From Sweltsa coloradensis (lineage: Eukaryota; Arthropoda; Insecta; Plecoptera; Chloroperlidae): a stretch of 64,000 nt of DNA. Location: assembly GCA_024449915.1 (NCBI GenBank), contig JAMZAV010000026.1, forward strand, positions 62,001-126,000, read 5' to 3'. The first letter of the stretch is position 1, and each line of letters opens with the position of its first letter. The notes under the pieces are model-generated. The model was not told the DNA's origin and did no database searches. It was given only the letters and a program-made list of their open reading frames with translations. Positions 10,901 to 20,939 of the stretch are shown piece after piece. Both the position numbers and the translations under genes were made by a program.

Positions 10901-13900
10901 AAATTTTAAAAAACGCAAAAATGTAAAATCGATTATTTTTTTAAAAATCGATTAATCGTTTTCAATTAATAATCGATTAATCGAATCGATTTAATCGTAA
11001 TCGTTGACACCCCTAATTATAAACCTTTTTTATACATGATTACTTGTTGATTGTATGCCTAGTGTATAAGGCTTATTTTAAAACCTTTATTTGGAAGCCT
11101 TCCAGCAAACTTTTTCAACTTTTTTTTTCAAAAGAGACTATATTACTATAACCTTAATGTCCATGTAAAATATGAACATTGTAGCCCCACCCGTCTGGTC
11201 AGAATCGCGGGCCGATTGAAACTGACGAATTAGATGTTAGCAGTAGCAGCAGTAGTAGCAGTAGCTAACATCCTTGAAGTGATTTTGAGCATGTTTCAAG
11301 CCATTTTTTAACCAAGAAGGAATGGTCGTACCCCAATAAAATTTGGCATGTGTTGTCAGGTACCTAAATCCCCTCGATTGTGATAGTTTTCAAGTTCACA
11401 TCACGTTACATGACGGCTGGGTAACACCTCGAAATCACCCCAACTCTGCTTGGTGTATAAGGTGTTTGAGTGTGTAGCGCACCGCGGCTTGGCTGCGGCG
11501 CCCTAACGGGCACCTAGATATTGGTAATAGTAGCCTAAGGTAGTGTACTACAAATCAAAGTTTGTTTTACAAGATATGCAAAATCAAAACTAGGTGAAAA
11601 TAGTTAATCTGTAAGCAAACAAAAATAGTATGAAATAGTGGAAAATATATTTTTCCCTCTTCTTTCCTTTCTTCATTTTAGGGATGTCAACGGGTAGGGC
11701 TACCCGTTACCCGCCCGTTGCCCGCGGGTACGGCTCCAATTTTCTATTACCCGTTACCCGGAATTACCCGTTCTTTCCTTTGTCCATCGCGATCTTTTTC
11801 ACGGAACAGACAATACATCACGTCATTATACCCCTCCCCCTACCGCTCATGGCTGGCTGCTGTGATTGTAGCGACGAGTGATTGAGTGAGATTGTTGAAT
11901 GATCTAATACGGAATTCGGCGCGAGTTGGGTGGGATGGGGGGGGGGGGCTTAGAGATAGCGGCGAACAAGGCTTGACCAGTGACCTTGAAGCAAACTATA
12001 CGATTTGGTTGCTCGAGACAAAACAGATGCCAATGCACCGAATTTCGTAATCGGGAGCGCAGAAACACTAAAAAATGAGTGTTATCTGCCCGGTTGTAAC
12101 GACGTTTGACTGTAGACCTACGAGTTTGCGATGACTCAAAGCTGCCGATGTGAAGACGGGAAGGGTGTTGGATTGGACACTACTCGCGTGTATGAATGAA
12201 ACAATGACCGTAGACCTAAAGTGATTCATGAGAAAACACAGTTCGGCTGGTCGCACACAGGATAAAAACAGCATAAAATAAAAATAGTTTACTGATCAAG
12301 GATAATTAGTAAACGTGTACACGTACCATCCCTAATTTTCTGTGAAGTGGAAGATCACTTCGAATGAACTGATACGAAAATAGTGCGCGGGGAGCGGGAG
12401 ATCATGCATTGGGATAAAGACAAGGATTGACCTTGATGAGCCTACGATCCGATTTCGGTTGCGTACATATGCACATGAAAGGAATGTAGTAATCAATCAG
12501 TGTTCCTTTCCGCTTGATGTAGTTGCTCCGAACCCATCGAGTCATCGTAAACTAAAACATACGTGGCCTTTTACCAATACTACTTTTCAACTGCCAATGC
12601 TTTTCTGAATCATTTGACACCCATGACGATAAATCGAACATTTACTACCCGCGGGTATCTCGGGTAACGATCGCGGGTACCCAGGTACGAAAATTTCCGG
12701 GTATTGACATCCCTACTTCATTTATTTGGTTCATAATTAATTTCATTCAATATCCATTTTGAATTTGTTACCAAACTTTTTGTGTTATTGGATGAGCGTA
12801 GCGAGCAAAGCGAAGATTCCATTTCACTACACTGGAGAAAAAAATCTGGAATGTTTTTGTTTTTTGTTTTTTCTTTTTTTTTGTCTGTTTGTCCACATGA
12901 TTCTGGCTAAACCGATAATCCGATTGCAATGAAATTTTATGGAGGCCTTCAAAATCTCTGAACTTAGAACTGCCACGTTTTTGAGCGCAATCGGAAAATT
13001 ATTTCTCATGAAAATCGCAATTTTACGATTTTTTTCGATTTTTAACAAAATTCTTCGATTTATAACACCTACATGCTTTGTCCGATTGTGATAATTTTTT
13101 CACAGAACCTTAATTTTATGAATTGATGTATTCGTGTGAAATTTGAGCGTTATCGAAAGATAAATTTCTTTAAAAAATCGCAATTTTACGACTTTTTTTT
13201 ATTTTTTTAATTTCTTTTGCTTATAGCACCTACATGCTTTATCCGATCGTAATGATTTTTTCACAGAACCTTAATTTTATGAATTAATATATTCGTGTGA
13301 AATTCGAGCACAATCGAATAATTATTTCTTATGAAAATCAAAATTTTACGATTTTTTTCTTTTTTTAAATTACGATTAATTAAAAAAATTAAAAATTAAA
13401 GTTTATTTTTAATTTAATTTAAATAAATTTAAAAAAATCTTCAACTGAGGAATGATTTTTTCACAGAACAACAGAAAATCCGCATAACACTTGGCTACTC
13501 AATGCACCAATTACGCTCATCCAACAACGCGGCGGGACTTGAGCGTTTTCCTAGTTAATACAATTAATGTTAATATTTCAAACTTGACTTAACTATAGTT
13601 CATTGTTGTGTCTGCATTTAGCTCCTACATAATAATTAGTATAGAAGTAGTACTGTAATTAAAAAATTAGAATTTATTTTAATTGGTTTCCTAGGCCTAG
13701 GTACGGTACTCACCAAGTGTCCCACATGGAATATTTCTTTTATGTCACATTGTCTACGCAGGTTCAATGCAGATCGTGGGAGCCAAGCTGTAAAATTGGA
13801 ATAAAACTCCACCAAAATACCGTTTCCATGAGGATCAACGACTTTAACAGTGCCAGGGTAATTAGCACCAACCATTGCATTTTCAAACTTTGTCAACATG

Positions 13901-15904
13901 TCCTTTGACTCAATGAGAGCCTGCTTCAGTGTCAGGAGAAGGTTGGTGTCCACACTGAGAACTTTCGCCGTACACGTCTGACCGACTTTGAATTTCTTTT
14001 CTGGATGAGGCAGTGGCACATCAGATACGTGAATAAGTGACACAAATCCTGTGACGGGACTTTTTTTGCCCAGCTTCAATACTATGCCTCTAGGGGAAAT
14101 CTCTTTCACAACGCATTGAACAACCAAGCCGACTCTAAGCGAGCTAGGATGAACGAACGTTTCCTTTATTAAATCCTCGTCCATCGTACAAATGTAGTAC
14201 TGATCCATGTAGCTATAATTAATAACGCGGCAAGTGACCGTGCTATCAATTGGAAACTCCTTTAAGAGCAGATCTGAGACTTTAGTATCGGGATGTTCTT
14301 CTTCAGTCAGTTTTCGACCTATCTCTTTAACTGGAATGAAGCCCTTCAGTGTGACATCTTTGTTTTTGCTTATCTTCACATTTAGACCCATATCTGAAAC
14401 ATCCCAAACGACAGCACTGTTGGTGATGAATCCGGCCTTGATTGCTTTGAACGGTGATGGCGGGGGATGTGCCAAGCAGACGTTGTTTTTCAACGTAAAG
14501 AAAATTGTTCCACTGGGCGAAATGTAAAGGACCTTTGCAGAATGTACTCTGTCCAGTTCCATGTCTTTTGGATGTTTAAACATTTTTGGTAGGTGGTATG
14601 GAGGTACGTAACCGATAACGTTGTCAGAGAGACGAACCTGGATTCCGGAAGGGTACACAGCTCGGACCACGGTAACCTTGAAGTGCATCCCGGGAAGTAT
14701 TCCTTGTAGTCTTGCACCGGTTGTGTTTGCCGAGCTGTTTGCCACCAGCTTAGGATCAGAGGTGAGTGCAACGGTAGTCACAAGATCGGCGTTTGTTATG
14801 CTCGTTACGAAACATCGTACGAGCTGTCCAACCTCCAGCACGTTTCCTTTGTTCCAAACATGTTCATATCTCTCCGAATTCTCCTTCGTTAAGAATGCTC
14901 TCACCGACTTAATTCCCAAGTCCATTACATAACCCTTCTCCTGAACACTCGCAACGGCAGCGGTAAATACAGTTCCCTTTAGAACATCCTCATTGGTACA
15001 GTCGGAATGAATAACTTCAGGTGCTAACGAGAGAGATATTTTGTGTTTAATTGTATCACCATTACCAATATCTTCCTTTTTCATAACTTTGGTAATGACA
15101 TGCTGCCCAATGTGGAACATATCCTGAAGGCGATGGACTCCCTTGTTTGTACCGGTAAGTGTTGTTTCGAGCGAATGCAGAGCTTGGGTATAACAATCGG
15201 AAATGTTCGTTATAGAAACGTGACCACAATAATTACCAGGAAGAGATATTAGAAGTTCATAGGGCAGTATTCTACTAATACTTCCGAGAATCAGCATTCC
15301 TTCCGAGATATTTTTGTACATTAATGAGCCTGTGTATAATCTCATACCACGACTTCCCTTAGTTTTACTACCCTTTGCATCTGTTTCTTCAGGAATTGTC
15401 TCGTTTCGGTTGTTTCTTTTCTTCCACTGAGGTTTATTTCTACTCTGGGAATTTTTTTTGTTGTTGCCAAACTCCTACAAAAAAAAATCAGTTTATTTCA
15501 GGATTTAAAGGTTAGGTAGATATTGTAATGTTAAGGCTACATTTTTATTGCGGGAAAATACAAATAGTCGATTGACGGATTGAATGTGGATCAAAGTCCA
15601 TAGATTCTTACGAGTCAATGGTCATGTGGATAATTGTAGGATTTGATTGGCTCTTGCTTCTTTACTCGCTAGAATGTTGAACAAGTTGGGACATTTTTCA
15701 TGACTTGCACGAGCTGGCTCGACCATGTGATGGGTTACTCAATGACAGGGCTATAAGCTAGGAATAGTGTGAAAGTATAAGCATTACAGTTAGGTCTACC
15801 TTATGTTTACTGGAACACCAGTCGGGTAACTTTTGTTTCGCAACATCTGGCCGTTCCTCTTTTCCTCCTCGAGGAAAACTCCTCTCTTTAGGCACGTTAA
15901 CCAT
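7618..15904 (-). CDS. PDCD11: RRP5/PDCD11-like protein, N-terminal part (gene span, 3 exons)
   Basis: Known role of the family: nucleolar RRP5 binds pre-rRNA through tandem S1 domains and is needed for cleavages that make both 18S and 5.8S rRNA. Three exons join without a phase conflict: 15904-15800 (35 codons, from ATG), 15474-13714 (587 codons) and 7919-7618 (100 codons plus 2 nt). The N-terminus has ESFPRGG-like SFPRGGKEER, typical of RRP5, then a basic stretch, then six S1-type OB folds of about 80-100 residues each. The last S1 is split by a 5.8-kb intron loaded with transposons. The reading ends in a Lys-rich linker. The remaining S1 domains and C-terminal HAT/TPR repeats must lie beyond the left edge or in unrecognised exons. 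The human protein is about 1870 residues, so roughly 40% is present here. Confidence 0.9.
7943..8060 (+). repeat. Partial copy of the hammerhead-bearing repeat
   Basis: TTGGAGAAGAGTTGATAG... then ATTGGGAAAGAATAGAGAAC and TTCACCTGCTGAT match the outer third of the repeat at 38.28-38.59 kb and, inverted, at 32.97-33.31 kb. Similarity stops at the ACTGCAG block, before the place where the ribozyme lies in the 33-kb copy. Confidence 0.7.
8613..9014. repeat. Near-perfect palindrome, ~165-bp arms
   Basis: The arm 8613-8783 (CACACATAACAAAAACTTG to GGCAAAATAGAATTTGC) is the reverse complement of 8850-9014, with only a few mismatches and small gaps. The spacer of about 65 bp contains two direct copies of ATTAATTTAAACGTAA. 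It sits in the RRP5 intron. The high arm identity points to a recent event or to a transposon end pair. Confidence 0.85.
9015..10155. other. Intron DNA, nothing recognised
   Basis: Part of the RRP5 intron. AT-rich, with a few AGGCCTAG words near 9540-9570. No exon with S1 features could be found on the minus strand, in agreement with the direct phase-0 join of the exons at 13714 and 7919. Confidence 0.5.
10164..11015. mobile_element. hAT-type non-autonomous element (852 bp)
   Basis: The ends TAGGGATGTCAA and TTGACACCCCTA are imperfect inverted repeats. The flanking direct repeat ATTATAAA (10156-10163 and 11016-11023) is an 8-bp target duplication, as made by hAT transposases. Just inside both ends are clusters of TCGATTAATCG-like words, probable subterminal binding sites. 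The interior is GC-rich with open frames but no recognisable transposase. Confidence 0.9.
11100..11678. other. Intron DNA with a family-A-like scrap
   Basis: Between the two hAT-type elements. 11135-11205 (AACCTTAATGTCCATGTAAA ... TCTGGTCAGAATCG) resembles 2656-2710 inside family A copy 1, so a decayed piece of that repeat is present. The short triplet run AGCAGTAGCAGCAGTAG is near 11240. No exon seen. Confidence 0.45.
11679..12715. mobile_element. hAT-type non-autonomous element (1037 bp)
   Basis: The ends TAGGGATGTCAACGGGTA and CGGGTATTGACATCCCTA are inverted repeats. The 8-bp duplication CTTCATTT flanks them (11671-11678 and 12716-12723). Subterminal ACCCGTTACCCG words repeat at both ends. 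The outer 12 bases match those of the element at 10164-11015 almost exactly while the interiors are unrelated, so the two were probably moved by the same kind of transposase. Confidence 0.9.
12785..13555 (-). repeat. Interspersed repeat family A, copy 3 (inverted)
   Basis: Reading on the minus strand it begins ACTAGGAAAACGCTCAAGTC and ends GCTACGCTCATCCAATAA, matching copy 2 along its whole length, including the tandem GGTTCTGTGAAAAAATCA blocks. It lies about 160 bp beyond the donor of the large RRP5 exon. Confidence 0.75.
13714..15474 (-). CDS. PDCD11: RRP5 exon 2: basic region and S1 domains 1-6
   Basis: A 1761-bp exon between acceptor TTTTTTTTTGTAG and donor TTG|GTGAGT, open throughout in phase 0. 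After a basic stretch (KKNSQSRNKPQWKKRNNR) it encodes successive S1 folds. Landmarks are GMLILGSISRIL...CGHVSI, GTVFTAAVASVQEKGYVMDL, GMHFKVTVVRAVYPSG...GYVPPYHL, the degenerate FITNSAVVWDVSDMGLNV, VQCVVKEISPRGIVLKL...GFVSLIHVSDV, and PGTVKVVDPHGNGILVEF. Each later S1 closes with a VGQ..AKVLS-type strand. Without splicing the frame runs 25 more codons to a stop, which argues for donor use. Confidence 0.92.
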
Positions 15905-15922
15905 TTCAAATCTGTTGAGCAC
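15800..15922 (-). CDS. PDCD11: RRP5 exon 1 (start codon exon)
   Basis: A 123-bp exon between acceptor TTTTCTTTTAG and donor AAG|GTAGAC. The first ATG in frame (15904-15902) opens MVNVPKERSFPRGGKEERPD. The SFPRGG core matches the conserved N-terminus of RRP5 proteins. The six codons before it (VLNRFE) are in frame but precede the family start, so they are probably 5' UTR. An upstream non-coding exon is implied by the acceptor and was not found. Confidence 0.8.
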
Positions 15923-15974
15923 CTAAAAGAAAATTATGAAATAAGTACGGTACCGTACCTACTGTTATTTGTAC

Positions 15975-16620
15975 AACCGGTTCCCATGACCATGAGCAAG
16001 AACCAATGTCTCTTACTCTTGCCATCCCCCATTGGCGGGAGAAAGACACAGACCCAATAACTGCATCACTGCTGCCAATAAATTGCTACTAAAACTTGAA
16101 CGTATCCTCAAAGAATTAGAAGCATGGTTTACAGCAAATAAAATTAAGCTAAGCTGCTCTAAGACTCAAATCATGAGCTTCCAAATCAAGAGAGAACAAG
16201 ACACACAATCACACATAATGACATATCCATTGAGATAGTAGACCAAAAGACCATGCAAAGTTCCTTGGCCTTACACTTGACTAGGGTATAAGTTAAAATG
16301 GACATCTCATATTGTGTGTTTGTGCAAACTTCACAGTAGCTCGTGCTTTATGATGCAGACCTGCACAATGTGACAAAAAACTACAAGTTGGTTTACTATG
16401 CAAACAAACAATCTCTGATTTTATATGGTAGGCTATACTATTTTGGGGTGCGACAACACATATTACAAAAGTATTTGTTTTACAAAAAAGGGCTATATTA
16501 GGTCGGCCTACATGTTCATCTGGGAATGAGGGTCTCATGGCGACCATATTTTATTTCTTACAGTAGCATGCCTGTACATGCTGGAGGTAATAATGTTTGT
16601 AGGCCCTACATGATTTTACA
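15975..16620 (+). pseudogene. LINE reverse transcriptase fragment, decayed
   Basis: From 16055 the frame reads ...LKLERILKELEAWFTANKIK then LSCSKTQIMSF, a typical stretch between the RT palm and thumb in CR1/Jockey-like LINEs (leucine-rich helix, WF..N.L.LN..KT). Downstream, broken by stops and frame changes, come echoes of the later RT motifs ('YG..FWG' as LGCDNTYYKS, then HGDHILFLTVACLYMLEV, the L.ILT..S.YI.E block). Clearly inactive. Confidence 0.7.
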
Positions 16621-16784
16621 GCATACTTTATTGCAAATGATGGACTCCACACAAGCAGAGAAAAGCTGACCCTTCTGTTGTTGCTCGGCCAGGGTGCCTC
16701 TTCATTCATACTTAGAGAAAGGGAAATAGGAAGGGTGGAAAGTCACATAACAGCACAACCAGTGAGGGGACAAAACAACCATGT

Positions 16785-16870
16785 CTTTAGGCGCGGACTG
16801 GCAGGGGGTGCCGGGGTGCAATCGCACCCCGGGCTTTTTACATTCCGGGCCCCTGTGGAACTTTTGTACA
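16785..16870. repeat. GC-rich hairpin scrap
   Basis: GGGGTGCAATCGCACCCC forms a perfect short hairpin inside a GC-rich block. A related style of block (GGGGGCGGAGCCCCC) occurs at 18.66-18.73 kb and near 29.05 kb. It is probably the end of a decayed DNA transposon. Boundaries are not resolved. Confidence 0.35.
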
Positions 16871-17120
16871 CTCTACACTTTCAGTTTCAGACAAAATATA
16901 TATGATTGTATATTTGTTTACTGCAAAAAAGAGTTGCCGAACAAAATACTTAAATAATATTAACGATGACTATATATCATAAAATATCATGATAAGGGAA
17001 CTAGGTTGGGAGATGCTTGAGGAGAGGAGAAGAATGGACAGACTGGGTAAAATGTAGGCCTACAGGGTGACTTGAGCTCATGAGGGGGAACTCTTCCTCG
17101 GTTGTGGTCAGTCAAATTTT

Positions 17121-17453
17121 AACTTTTTCGGTTTGGGTCAGTCAATTATTAACACAGTTTGTTGGTGGTGGCTGCCAAGTTTATTTAAGACTAGGTGTGT
17201 CATCTCTGGGGTCCAGGGGCAAAGCCCCCCATTAAAGACAAGAAAATAATAAATTAAACCTCTAACGTCGCTATTTTAAACAAAACACCTTTTTGCGTTG
17301 AAACTCCTTAATATTTATAATAGCGACGTTAAAGGTGTTGTAGGTGCAGTATTTTATTCATAGGCCAAATGTGCAAAATTTATGACACATAGAGAATAGT
17401 TTTTAATGTAAAATACAATGTTAAGAAGTTGACTGACCCCAACCGAAAGAGTA
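17121..17453. mobile_element. MITE with CTTTTTCGGTT termini
   Basis: The left end AACTTTTTCGGTTTGGGTCA and the right end TGACCCCAACCGAAAGAGTA are inverted repeats of about 30 bp. The first 12 bases are shared with the element at 41.44-41.68 kb. A nested pair AACGTCGCTATT / AATAGCGACGTT lies at about 17264-17332. No coding potential. Confidence 0.6.
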
Positions 17454-17548
17454 GGCCTAGGCTACCCATGAGGGATGGGATGAGTAAATGTATAGGCCCT
17501 AGTCATCTAAGAAGGTCTAACTATATAGCCAGAGGAGACCATACATGG

Positions 17549-18212
17549 CAATGGCGTAGCAACATTTTCTGCCCCCCCCCCCCCCCCCAGTTGGTATATG
17601 TGGACCACTCCCCCCTCCCCCACACAAAACACAATTTTAAAACTTGCATACCTTTACGTACACACACCAAACAACAAATCAAACGTATCTACAGCTTTAC
17701 AAAGGAGAGGTACCGACCGCTTGAACTCCTTTGCTTGATTTAAAGAAACCATCTATTTTTTGTATTTTATTTGTTACCGACAGAGTTGACTCTAGCGTTA
17801 AACAAACGCGTGACTCTGATTCGCGAGGTCTCAGGTTCAAATCATAATTAGACCAGCAATCCTGACTGAAGTTTTTTTTCCGAGGTTTTCTACAGTCGTT
17901 AGGGCCTAACTCTCCTTTCTTTGGATAGTTCGAACTCGAGTCCCGAGTTCTGATTAGTGTAGAGCCCATATTTCCACCTTCCCGACAACAGATCAAAATT
18001 TCGCATACCTGAGGTGTAAGTCAGCCTAGCAAACAGGAATATGGCTAAAATGCATGTCCTATTCCTCTTAAGAGGTATGATTTTGCCAGACTTTTGAATT
18101 CAAAAATCATTTTCTAAAAAAAAGGACCAACTAAATGGCTTCACAGGGCCCCTACCCAGACCAGGGCCCCCCCGCGATCGCGGGGGCTGTGGGGGCAGTA
18201 GCTACGCCACTG
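17549..18212. mobile_element. hAT-type element (664 bp) with nested SINE head
   Basis: The ends CAATGGCGTAGC and GCTACGCCACTG are inverted repeats, and ATACATGG is duplicated on both sides (17541-17548 and 18213-18220). Next to the ends lie a long C-run (17572-17589) and a G-rich block at the right. A tRNA-derived SINE head sits inside at about 17800-17905 (CAGGTTCAAATC ... CAATCCTGACTGAAG). Confidence 0.88.
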
Positions 18213-18315
18213 ATACATGGAAATATGAGAGGCCTAGGCTAGGGCCTACATGGGCCATAGTCACAGATGAACTCTTTCTTGGGCAGAGCGTTGGTGGAGT
18301 GGAATGACCTTCGGC

Positions 18316-19068
18316 ACTCTTGTCGCTAAGCGGGTCCAACTTTCAACCACACTTTTTTCCCAATAAAATCAATGGAAAACAACTACAAATTAGAAATAAG
18401 TTAATATTAAGTAGGGGCCTACGTATAGTGAATAATTAATAGTAAACACTCGAATTACACAAATAATGTCAAATAATTTACATTATTGAACATGAACGTC
18501 GTCTCACTCTGATCAACGCGCCATTTTGGATGTTGGCTATGTCATTGTCATTTACTTAGTAGGTGTACCAACCTTTTTGCGATATTGTGGTTATTGTAAT
18601 AAGTAATTTATAAATATGTTATTGTTATGTAAAGTAAACAATTAAATAGTCGAATAGCACGGGGGTTTGGGGGCGGAGCCCCCGACGGGGTCCAGGGGCG
18701 GAGCCCCAGCGGGGTTGGGGGGCTGGTCCCCCAGAACAGAATGAGGTACAAACAAACAAACACGACAGGGACCGCAGGACAAACAAAAACGGACAGAATT
18801 AAACGTAAGTTTGGTGTGTTTTGGTTGGTACGTCGGAGAATGGAGAGACTTTGCTAAAATGGCCGCCGTGATCAACTAATAACAGTGAAATTAGTCTGTG
18901 AGTAATATTGTGTTCACCTATGTAATTGTTAATTTTGCAAAGTGGTAATTGATAATAAATTGTTGATATTGAATTTTTACACATTTATTTCTAATTTGTA
19001 GTTGTTTTCCATTGATTTTATTGGGAAAAAAGTGTGGTTGAAAGTTGGACCCGCTTAGCGACAAGAGT
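18316..19068. mobile_element. Foldback/MITE element with ~85-bp terminal inverted repeats
   Basis: ACTCTTGTCGCTAAGCGGGT continues through CCAACTTTCAACCACACTTT and the AATCAATGGAAAACAACTAC block, and is mirrored at 18985-19068. The centre contains a GC-rich piece with GGGGGCGGAGCCCCCG and GGGGCGGAGCCCC. GACCTT occurs just outside both ends but not directly against them, so the target duplication is uncertain. Confidence 0.8.
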
Positions 19069-19309
19069 TCCTGACCTTCAGAGGGGTAAGTGGGGGAAAA
19101 GAATTTGATTGGGAAAAAAAATCACTGAAACTGTTGCCAAAGGTTTATCCTGACTAGGGAAGAAAGAAAATTGGAGATTGGAAGACTTGCTCGGTAAAAG
19201 CGATAGAGATTAGGCCAAGGGGAACGTGTACATTGGTCAATGGGCATAAGAGGGCTAGAGCGAGGGATTGTGGAAGCTGAGGGTTATAGAGGAGTGGAAG
19301 AAGAAGAAA

Positions 19310-19640
19310 CCTGCCACCGACTAATAATCAACAGCAGAGGTAGGCTTAGGGCCTAGGCCTAGCTAGGCCCTAGCTCTAGCCTACCTACTTTTAGGTTAGG
19401 GCTCACGGAGGCCAGCCTAGGCACTTCATATATGTGACCGTGGCTCAAGTTTTGTGCTAAAGAGTGCTTGATCATCCAAAATCATATTGCACGTTTGTAC
19501 TTACTAGAAATGTTGATCAAATTTAATATTGAGATTAATTAAAAACAGTGTTTACCAAGTGTTTACATGTGGCGAGCTCAAATTAAAGATGGTGGTAGTC
19601 ACTGCAACTGGATTCCATCGCCATGTGGTTTCCGGCCATC
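19310..19640. repeat. Second AGGCCTAG-rich segment
   Basis: The GCCTAGGCCTAGCTAGGCCC block at 19340-19420 is followed by AT-rich DNA that shares short matches with 720-1145, including the 19-base word at 19600-19618. Probably an old interspersed repeat. No gene. Confidence 0.4.
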
Positions 19641-19689
19641 GCTTCCTGTGGCCTGACTCGCGCCTAATTTGAAGCCAACTTCCCACCCT

Positions 19690-19880
19690 ACAATGAACGA
19701 GATTCTGTATCGGAAGGGCCCGGGTTCAAATTCCGTTGAGACTTCCTCAGTCGTTAAGGCGAATGTAATGGATAGAGTCCTAGCACTAGCTACGACCTTT
19801 GTGTTTTAATCTTCAATACTACGACTTCACTTCATAATGCATTGCACCCTGGGTAGGTTTCCCAAGGCTTCGATAGGGAA
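19690..19880 (+). mobile_element. SINE family 1 copy
   Basis: A tRNA-like head with B-box GGGTTCAAATTCC, then TGAGACTTCCTCAGTCGTTA, and a 3' tail GCATTGCACCCTGGGTAGGT. The tail word is shared with copies at 53.34-53.49 and 56.19-56.40 kb, which defines a family with a conserved 3' end. Degenerate. Confidence 0.6.
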
Positions 19881-20394
19881 CTTCTTCGGTAGGGGGGGGG
19901 GGTAACTTTTTTATGTTTTGTAGGGGGTTAGGGGGAGGTCGCTTGAAACGCATTAATGTTAAATGATAATATAAACACCCACGAGCTTCGCGCAACCTTC
20001 CCTACTAACTACCCCTTACAAAACATCGTAAAAAGCTTTTGGACCCCCTCCCCATCACCCCACTCCACACACAAACGAATAAGTTTCTTAATCACAGCAC
20101 CTTACAATGAGGGCTACAGGGGTGTCCAAAAGAAAAATATATTATTCAATTAATTTATCGATTGAAAAATATGCGCCGACTGGGGATCAAACCCAAAACC
20201 ATTATTTTTTAAACTGAAAAATATTTTTAAACCAAGGATACAATAAACTTCGTTTGGATGCACAGCAGTTTATAGATTTGAATGAATGCCTAAATTTTCT
20301 TGTGACTGTGGATAGTTTTGGTAAAATCTTCAGTCAGGAGAGAGTCTCGCGTTTGTGCGATAAGCTATGCCTGATGTGTGCGAACGTATGTTTG

Positions 20395-20545
20395 TTAAGT
20401 ATGTGTTTGTTTCCTATGTGTGTATGTGCGTGTGCGTGAGTGCATGCGTGTGTGTATGTGCGTGTGCGTGAGTGTATGCGTGTGTGTATGTGCGTGTGCG
20501 TGTGTGTGTGTGTGCGAGTGTGGTGTGTGCATGCGTACGTGCTCG
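20395..20545. repeat. (TG)n-type microsatellite
   Basis: An impure GTGTGT/GTGCGT array with ATG and GCATGC interruptions. Apparent open frames on both strands here are composition artefacts. Confidence 0.9.
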
Positions 20546-20883
20546 CGAGCATGTAGGCACAACGTAGAACCGGAAGAGCGAGCTAGAGAAGCAAGAGCAA
20601 TCGCCCCAAGGCTTCGACCACCAAACAAGGCCGACCCTAGACCTTGCCAGAGAAGCCGTTATTACCTAACTAAATACAAATTGCAATAATTAATAACTAA
20701 TCTAACGTTGTGCCCAGAAGTAGCTGAGCTCGTCGACAAGATCTCCGGGGGGGGGGGGGGGGGGAGGTTTACGACCGTCCTCGGACGCTCATCCTGATTG
20801 GGCAACAGATAAGGAAACTCTTTGTCTTGTACGGGTGCATTGTGACTATCAGGGAGGTACGAGTTGAAAGGTGTTCCCACCTT

Positions 20884-20905
20884 CACACTCAGTAGCTCCT
20901 TGTCT
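20884..20905 (+). promoter_or_regulatory. Possible initiator-type promoter
   Basis: CACTCAGTAGC at 20885-20895 contains TCAGT, the arthropod-type initiator core, about 34 bases before the start codon of the small secreted peptide. No TATA box is visible about 30 bases upstream. Inference only. Confidence 0.3.
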
Positions 20906-20921
20906 GTGTCACGGTTCGGTC

Positions 20922-20939
20922 ATGGCTCCCAGCAGAAAT
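20922..20939 (+). CDS. Secreted peptide exon 1
   Basis: ATGGCTCCCAGCAGAAAT followed by donor GTGAGT, six codons in phase 0. The next exon itself begins with ATG at 24024, so a downstream start giving a shorter, complete signal peptide is also possible if this exon is not used. Confidence 0.55.

Noticed and set aside
20334..20628. Several overlapping open frames rich in Cys/Val or His/Thr
   Set aside because: Translations of a TG/TGCG microsatellite.
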